Part shown: piece by piece, positions 60,178 to 64,000 of the stretch
Layout: every line of letters starts with the position of its first letter
Position numbering within the stretch: position 1 is the stretch's first letter
NCBI GenBank assembly: GCA_036495715.1
Contig: DASXML010000071.1
Location: 248,001-312,000, forward strand
Direction: 5' to 3'
DNA: 64,000 nt
From: Scandinavium sp036495715
GTDB taxonomy: Bacteria > Pseudomonadota > Gammaproteobacteria > Enterobacterales > Enterobacteriaceae
Made by a program: the position numbers and the translations under genes
Notes under the pieces: generated by a model
Seen by the model: the letters and a program-made list of their open reading frames with translations, nothing else
Databases searched by the model: none
Told to the model about the DNA's origin: nothing

Positions 60178-61296
60178 TTATTGATTAAACCGGGCCAGGC
60201 GGAACGGCGAAAGATCGAACACAGGCGTTTTATCCTGCGCAAAATCAGCGGCAATCTCCCCCAATACCGACGCGAATTTAAACCCATGTCCACTCAGACC
60301 CGTAATGACCAGCGTATCGTCATGGTCGGGAAGGGTATCAATGATGAAATCTTCGTCCGGCGAGTTGTCGTAGGTGCAGGCTGCGCCGTATAAACAACCG
60401 CCCACGCCAGGCAGAACGTTACGCAGGAAATTGAAGGCCTCTGAGCCATCGGTGGCAACCGTTCCAAACGGCTTACGCTGTTCCGGCGAATCAATAAGCT
60501 GGCCGCCGTTATGCTTGCCGATTTTCAGCTCGTTATCTTCCGCCGGGAAACCGTAATACTGATCGCCGTTCGGCAGTTCGCTGGTGAACGCCGGGAAGTT
60601 ATTTTCGCGGCTATAGCGGCCATCGGCCTGGAACCATGCGAACACTTTACGCACGGGCTGGATCGGCAGTTCGGGCAGTAACGTTGTGGCCCAGGTTCCT
60701 GCACTGATCAACAGGCGTTTGCCCTGATAGCTGCCTTCTGCGGTTTCCACGGTGACACCGTCTGCACGATGTTGCACGCCAGTGACCGGACAATTGAACA
60801 ACTGTGCGCATCCGGCCGCGCGGGCGAGTTCAATCCACGCCTTCACCGCGAGTTCGCTGCGTAGTACGCCAGAAGAGGGTTCAAAAAGACCGATGTAATC
60901 ATCGGGTACGCGTATCTCAGGCCAGCGGGCCATCAGCGCTTGTGCATCGAGTCGCTCAACGTTCAAACCGAATTGCTGGGCGCTTTGCGCCACGTTCGCC
61001 AGAAACGGTGAATGGGCCGGACCCAGGTTGATGACGCCGGTTTTATCGAAGATCGCTTCTCCGCTGAGTTGCGCCAGTTCATCCCACAACGTCTGTGCGC
61101 GCAGCACCATGGGCACGTATTTTTCGCCTTCGCCATAAGCGTGACGAATCAGACGTGTATCACCGTGATGGCTGCCTTCGGTGTGCGGTGGCAGATGCGC
61201 ATCGGTCATCAGTACCGACAGCCCCGCGCGGGAGGCATAAAAACCAGCGGCAGCGCCGACTGAACCGCTACCAATAATAATTAAGTCGTAGTTCAT
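60178..61296 (-). CDS. solA: SolA, N-methyl-L-tryptophan oxidase
   Basis: The 372-residue FAD enzyme has the dinucleotide motif IIGSGSVGAAAGFYASRAG at the N-terminus, the sarcosine-oxidase-type HHGDTRLIRHAYGEG segment, and the flavin-linking cysteine in GAACTYDNSPDEDF. It oxidises N-methyl amino acids to release formaldehyde. Confidence 0.95.
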   Translation of the reverse strand: MNYDLIIIGSGSVGAAAGFYASRAGLSVLMTDAHLPPHTEGSHHGDTRLIRHAYGEGEKYVPMVLRAQTLWDELAQLSGEAIFDKTGVINLGPAHSPFLANVAQSAQQFGLNVERLDAQALMARWPEIRVPDDYIGLFEPSSGVLRSELAVKAWIELARAAGCAQLFNCPVTGVQHRADGVTVETAEGSYQGKRLLISAGTWATTLLPELPIQPVRKVFAWFQADGRYSRENNFPAFTSELPNGDQYYGFPAEDNELKIGKHNGGQLIDSPEQRKPFGTVATDGSEAFNFLRNVLPGVGGCLYGAACTYDNSPDEDFIIDTLPDHDDTLVITGLSGHGFKFASVLGEIAADFAQDKTPVFDLSPFRLARFNQ

Positions 61297-61368
61297 GCGA
61301 GTCTCTCAGTTCTATTCTTATTAGCAGGGTAATTAATCTGATTCTGTGTGACAAGACAGAAATAATTA

Positions 61369-61387
61369 AGGCACCCAATGGGTGCCT
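61369..61387 (-). terminator. bssS terminator
   Basis: AGGCACCC-ATT-GGGTGCCT on the minus strand, followed by TTAATTATTT. Confidence 0.7.
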
Positions 61388-61412
61388 GTTATGTGAATTT
61401 TAGCATTAAGCG

Positions 61413-61670
61413 CTAATGCCTTTTGTACTCGTTTTCCTGGAAATCGCCAGATTCAATTTTGGCGATGCCCGCTTCTAAAATAGAAATAAATTGGCGGGCG
61501 ACATCGGTCGTTAACCATAGCGTTTGACCGATTTCTGCTTCGTGATGGCTCGATTGTGCGGGGTTCTGGTAGTGCAGGCGCAGCATCAGCGCGTCATAGC
61601 TGTCTACGGTGCTGATGTCCCATCCTACGAGGGGATGGGTCTGGATGACTTCATTATTCTTTTCCATCAT
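61413..61670 (-). CDS. bssS: BssS, biofilm regulator
   Basis: The 85-residue product (EVIQTHPLVGWDISTVDSYD) matches E. coli BssS, which affects biofilm formation through indole and autoinducer-2 signalling. An AAGGGGTT-type box precedes the ATG. Confidence 0.94.
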   Translation of the reverse strand: MMEKNNEVIQTHPLVGWDISTVDSYDALMLRLHYQNPAQSSHHEAEIGQTLWLTTDVARQFISILEAGIAKIESGDFQENEYKRH

Positions 61671-61896
61671 AACCCCTTATTAACGTGTTAAAAGACACTG
61701 GTTCGAGGTTTAATGCGTGTTATCTGAAGCAAACTAATTATATCAACAACTTCGAAAATATTCGAATTTTAGGGTGGATCGCAAGATGTTTTTCTATCAG
61801 AACCGTTTTTTTGAACAATAAAACGGCAGTTAGTTCGTTATTTTTTAAACGAATAGTGATGCAATCAGATAAAGGTAAAAAAAAACGTGATAAACA

Positions 61897-61921
61897 AATA
61901 AAAAAGCCGGGGCGACCCGGC
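61897..61921 (-). terminator. dinI terminator
   Basis: GCCGGG-TCGC-CCCGGC followed by TTTTTTATT on the minus strand. Confidence 0.88.
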
Positions 61922-61953
61922 AAAAGAGGGTACATTTTTTAATCTGATTCGAA

Positions 61954-62199
61954 TTATGCCGGGTTAAACCAATCATCCGCGCTTTCCCAGGTTTCCTGGA
62001 GAATTTCGCTGATGCGGTCTTTATCTTCTTTGGCACCGCCCAGCACGGAGAGATTATTGCCTGCGGCATAGCGCACGCTGACCTGTCCGTTCTGATCGGG
62101 AAATTGGCTGAGAATACGGCGGGACAGTTCGCTGGTCAGCGCGTCAATAGCGCCAGCGGGCAGAACTGTCGTTTTAGCAATCGTCACTTCAATGCGCAT
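61954..62199 (-). CDS. dinI: DinI, SOS modulator
   Basis: The 81-residue protein stabilises RecA filaments and limits UmuD cleavage. It has the basic N-terminal strand MRIEVTIAKT and the acidic C-terminal helix (EILQETWESADDWF) that contacts RecA. Confidence 0.95.
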   Translation of the reverse strand: MRIEVTIAKTTVLPAGAIDALTSELSRRILSQFPDQNGQVSVRYAAGNNLSVLGGAKEDKDRISEILQETWESADDWFNPA

Positions 62200-62221
62200 A
62201 ACATGCCCCCTGTTGAATATA

Positions 62222-62237
62222 CTGGATATTTATACAG
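62222..62237 (-). promoter_or_regulatory. LexA box of dinI
   Basis: CTGTATAAATATCCAG on the minus strand fits CTG-N10-CAG and is one base from the E. coli dinI site. It lies 22 bp before the ATG. Confidence 0.9.
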
Positions 62238-62275
62238 TTACTTTGCGCAACTTACAACAGGGAACATTCATTTTT

Positions 62276-63322
62276 TTAGCGCTTCACGCTCCAGCGTACG
62301 GTTTCACCTGCGAGGAACGGGATCAGCGTGTCATCCGTTAACGCGATACTTTCGACAACCTGGCTCTCTTTCCGCTCCAGTTCAATAAAGTTTTCATTCA
62401 CCGGCAGGCCATAAAAACGTGGGCCGTTCAGTGAGCAGAACGCTTCAAAATGCTCAAGCGCGTTCATCTCTTCAAATACTGTCGCATAGCTACCGAGCGC
62501 AGTCGGGGCGTTGAAGCAGCCCGCACAGCCACAGCTGGCTTCTTTACGATGACGGGCATGTGGCGCAGAATCTGTGCCGAGGAACGCACGCTCAAAGCCG
62601 CTGGCAACCAGCTCGCGCAGAGCTTGCTGGTGGATATTACGTTTCAGAATAGGCAAACAGTACAGGTGAGGGCGCACGCCGCCGACCAGCATATGGTTGC
62701 GGTTAAACATCAGGTGTTGCGGCGTAATCGTCGCAGCCAGCAGCTCGTTACCGTCACGCACGTATTCGGCAGCATCTTTGGTGGTGATGTGTTCAAACAC
62801 CACTTTCAGACCCGGCAGGCGCTGGCGCATCGGTTCCATCACCGTTTCAATAAAGCGCGCTTCGCGGTCGAAAATATCAATATCGGCATGAGTCACTTCA
62901 CCGTGAACCAGCAGCGGCATCCCCAGTTTCTGCATGCGCTCCAGTACCGGCATAATGGCGTCAATGCTGGTCACGCCGTGGCTGGAGTTGGTTGTGGCAT
63001 TGGCGGGATACAGTTTAGCCGCCGTGAACACGCCTTCGTTAAAGCCGCGCTCAAGCTCGTTCGGGTCGAGTGTATCGGTCAAATAGCAGGTCATCAGCGG
63101 TGTGAAATCATGGCCCGCCGGGACGGCATCCATAATGCGTTGGCGATAGCCGATGGCGGCGTCGACGGTGGTCACTGGCGGCACCAGATTTGGCATCACA
63201 ATCGCCCGGCCATACACTTCGCTGGTATAAGGCACGACGGTTTTCAGCATATCGCCATCGCGCAGATGGATATGCCAGTCGTCGGGACGGCGGATTTTCA
63301 GTAGCAGGGATTGTGCTGTCAT
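62276..63322 (-). CDS. pyrC: Dihydroorotase
   Basis: The 348-residue zinc enzyme closes carbamoyl aspartate to dihydroorotate in pyrimidine synthesis. It has the HxH motif DDWHIHLRDGD, the bridging lysine in KLYPANATTNS and LGTDSAPHARHRK (aspartate). The start at 63322 matches E. coli; the frame runs 15 codons further upstream. Confidence 0.97.
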   Translation of the reverse strand: MTAQSLLLKIRRPDDWHIHLRDGDMLKTVVPYTSEVYGRAIVMPNLVPPVTTVDAAIGYRQRIMDAVPAGHDFTPLMTCYLTDTLDPNELERGFNEGVFTAAKLYPANATTNSSHGVTSIDAIMPVLERMQKLGMPLLVHGEVTHADIDIFDREARFIETVMEPMRQRLPGLKVVFEHITTKDAAEYVRDGNELLAATITPQHLMFNRNHMLVGGVRPHLYCLPILKRNIHQQALRELVASGFERAFLGTDSAPHARHRKEASCGCAGCFNAPTALGSYATVFEEMNALEHFEAFCSLNGPRFYGLPVNENFIELERKESQVVESIALTDDTLIPFLAGETVRWSVKR

Positions 63323-63374
63323 GGAAGGCTCCGGCTGGTTGAGAAGGGCTATTTTTGCCGGGCACAAAGATTAA

Positions 63375-63390
63375 ACGGAAACGTTTACCT
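63375..63390 (-). promoter_or_regulatory. PurR-like operator of pyrC
   Basis: AGGTAAACGTTTCCGT (minus strand) resembles the PurR consensus ACGCAAACGTTTTCGT, as known for pyrC in E. coli. The leader between it and the ATG is where E. coli also uses a start-site-switch hairpin. Confidence 0.75.
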
Positions 63391-63415
63391 TTGCACTCCT
63401 TTCCGTGAAATAAAA

Positions 63416-63435
63416 ACGGGTGCATCAGCACCCGT
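63416..63435 (-). terminator. yceB terminator
   Basis: ACGGGTGC-TGAT-GCACCCGT followed by TTTTATTT on the minus strand. Confidence 0.85.
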
Positions 63436-63452
63436 CTTAGATAAGGCTCAGA

Positions 63453-64000
63453 TTAATCAGTGAAAGGAATGACAATCTCGCCCGGTTTAACCTCAATGCC
63501 TTTCGCAAATTTCTTCGCCAATGCTTCGCCTTGGGTGGCATCTTCACGCAGAACGTAAGCCGGTTGCTTATTGAAGTAGCTACGCAGCGACTGGTTCAGA
63601 TACGGCAGCATCGTTTGCACGACCGATTGCATCTTTTCCGGCTGGACTTTGGCATCAACCACTTCCATTTCCTGCAAGAAAATCGCGCCTTTCTCTTTAT
63701 TGAAGACCGGCAACGCTTTGAGCTTCAGATCGATAGTCGCTTTCTGATTGCCAAACAGCGAGGTCATGTCGAGATTCGCCACGCCGGTCAGCGTGATTTT
63801 ATTGGGTTCTTCTCGACCGATGGCGCTGGAGAGATTGGTCAACACAATGTGCGCATCGGCGACACCCGGCAGGCCAATATCTTTGGAGAAATTATTACGC
63901 TTTTGCAGCGCCTGGTTAATTTCATGCTCACTCACGGTGTACTGCGTGAGCTGGTTACAGCCTACCAACAGGCCGCTCACGATAAGCGCGGCGACCATCA
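63453..64000 (-). CDS. yceB: YceB, DUF1439 lipoprotein (5' end outside window)
   Basis: The frame is readable for 181 residues from an internal ATG at 63998 and continues off the right edge; E. coli YceB has about 7 more N-terminal residues (MNKFLFAAALIV). The lipobox is LLVGC. The body (NNFSKDIGLPGVADAHIVLT) is highly conserved. It is a tubular-lipid-binding-like outer-membrane lipoprotein of unknown role. Confidence 0.93.
   Translation of the reverse strand, partial: MVAALIVSGLLVGCNQLTQYTVSEHEINQALQKRNNFSKDIGLPGVADAHIVLTNLSSAIGREEPNKITLTGVANLDMTSLFGNQKATIDLKLKALPVFNKEKGAIFLQEMEVVDAKVQPEKMQSVVQTMLPYLNQSLRSYFNKQPAYVLREDATQGEALAKKFAKGIEVKPGEIVIPFTD

Noticed and set aside
61685..61942. 85-codon plus-strand frame between bssS and dinI
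   Set aside because: It runs through the dinI terminator, is AT-rich with low-complexity lysine runs, and has no good start signal.
1..64000. CRISPR array
   Set aside because: No regularly spaced short repeats with unique spacers were seen on either strand.

Overview
The window comes from the chromosome of a member of the Enterobacteriaceae. From about 40.1 kb to the right end the gene order follows the Escherichia coli csg-pyrC segment closely (ghrA, ycdX, ycdY, ycdZ, csgGFED, csgBAC, ymdA, ymdB, clsC, opgC, opgGH, yceK, msyB, mdtG, lpxL, trhO, yceO, solA, bssS, dinI, pyrC, yceB). The proteins resemble E. coli orthologues but are clearly diverged, so a genus such as Citrobacter, Enterobacter, Leclercia or Lelliottia fits better than E. 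coli itself. I cannot fix the species.

Region 1 (about 1-24.1 kb) is the late half of a P2-like contractile-tailed prophage. It runs from two glycosyltransferase-like genes and a cos-like sequence, through terminase, portal and a fused ClpP protease/major capsid gene, into connector, tail and baseplate genes (Z, terminator, tube, U, V, W, J, I, fibre). A lysis-type insertion follows (GH19 endolysin and two tiny secreted or membrane proteins), then sheath, a second tube, E/E' with a TTTTTTG frameshift site, a short tape measure, X and D. Three opposite-strand genes close it: an orphan Hcp, an STM2901-family protein and a DUF1493 protein. Integrase and early genes lie left of the window. A set of GGGGAC repeats at 24.1 kb is the likely right border.

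Region 2 (24.4-39.9 kb) starts with phoH, preceded by a good Pho box. Two identical 88-nt tRNA-Ser(GGA) genes then bracket about 13.9 kb. Each has its own stringent-type promoter and is followed by an rtT-like repeat that carries the tRNA 3' end. Between them sits a divergent catabolic-looking cluster around a LacI-type regulator. The left arm encodes an MFS transporter, a histidinol-dehydrogenase-family enzyme, an SDR, an alpha/beta hydrolase, an HpaI-type aldolase and a bicupin. The right arm encodes the regulator, two tandem-domain NTF2/SnoaL-like proteins and a second histidinol-dehydrogenase-family enzyme. The substrate is unknown to me. The same interval holds a CspA-like cold-shock gene with a cold box, an IS110-family transposase wreck and a 46-codon acidic peptide gene ending in a CxxxC motif.

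Region 3 (40.1-64 kb) is conserved core genome. It covers glyoxylate reduction, swarming-related YcdX/YcdY, curli biogenesis and its regulator CsgD, YmdB/ClsC, osmoregulated periplasmic glucans, drug efflux, lipid A acylation, tRNA hydroxylation, the SOS protein DinI under a LexA box, and pyrimidine synthesis (PyrC) behind a PurR-like box. The right edge cuts off the first codons of yceB, and the left edge cuts off the start of the first gene.
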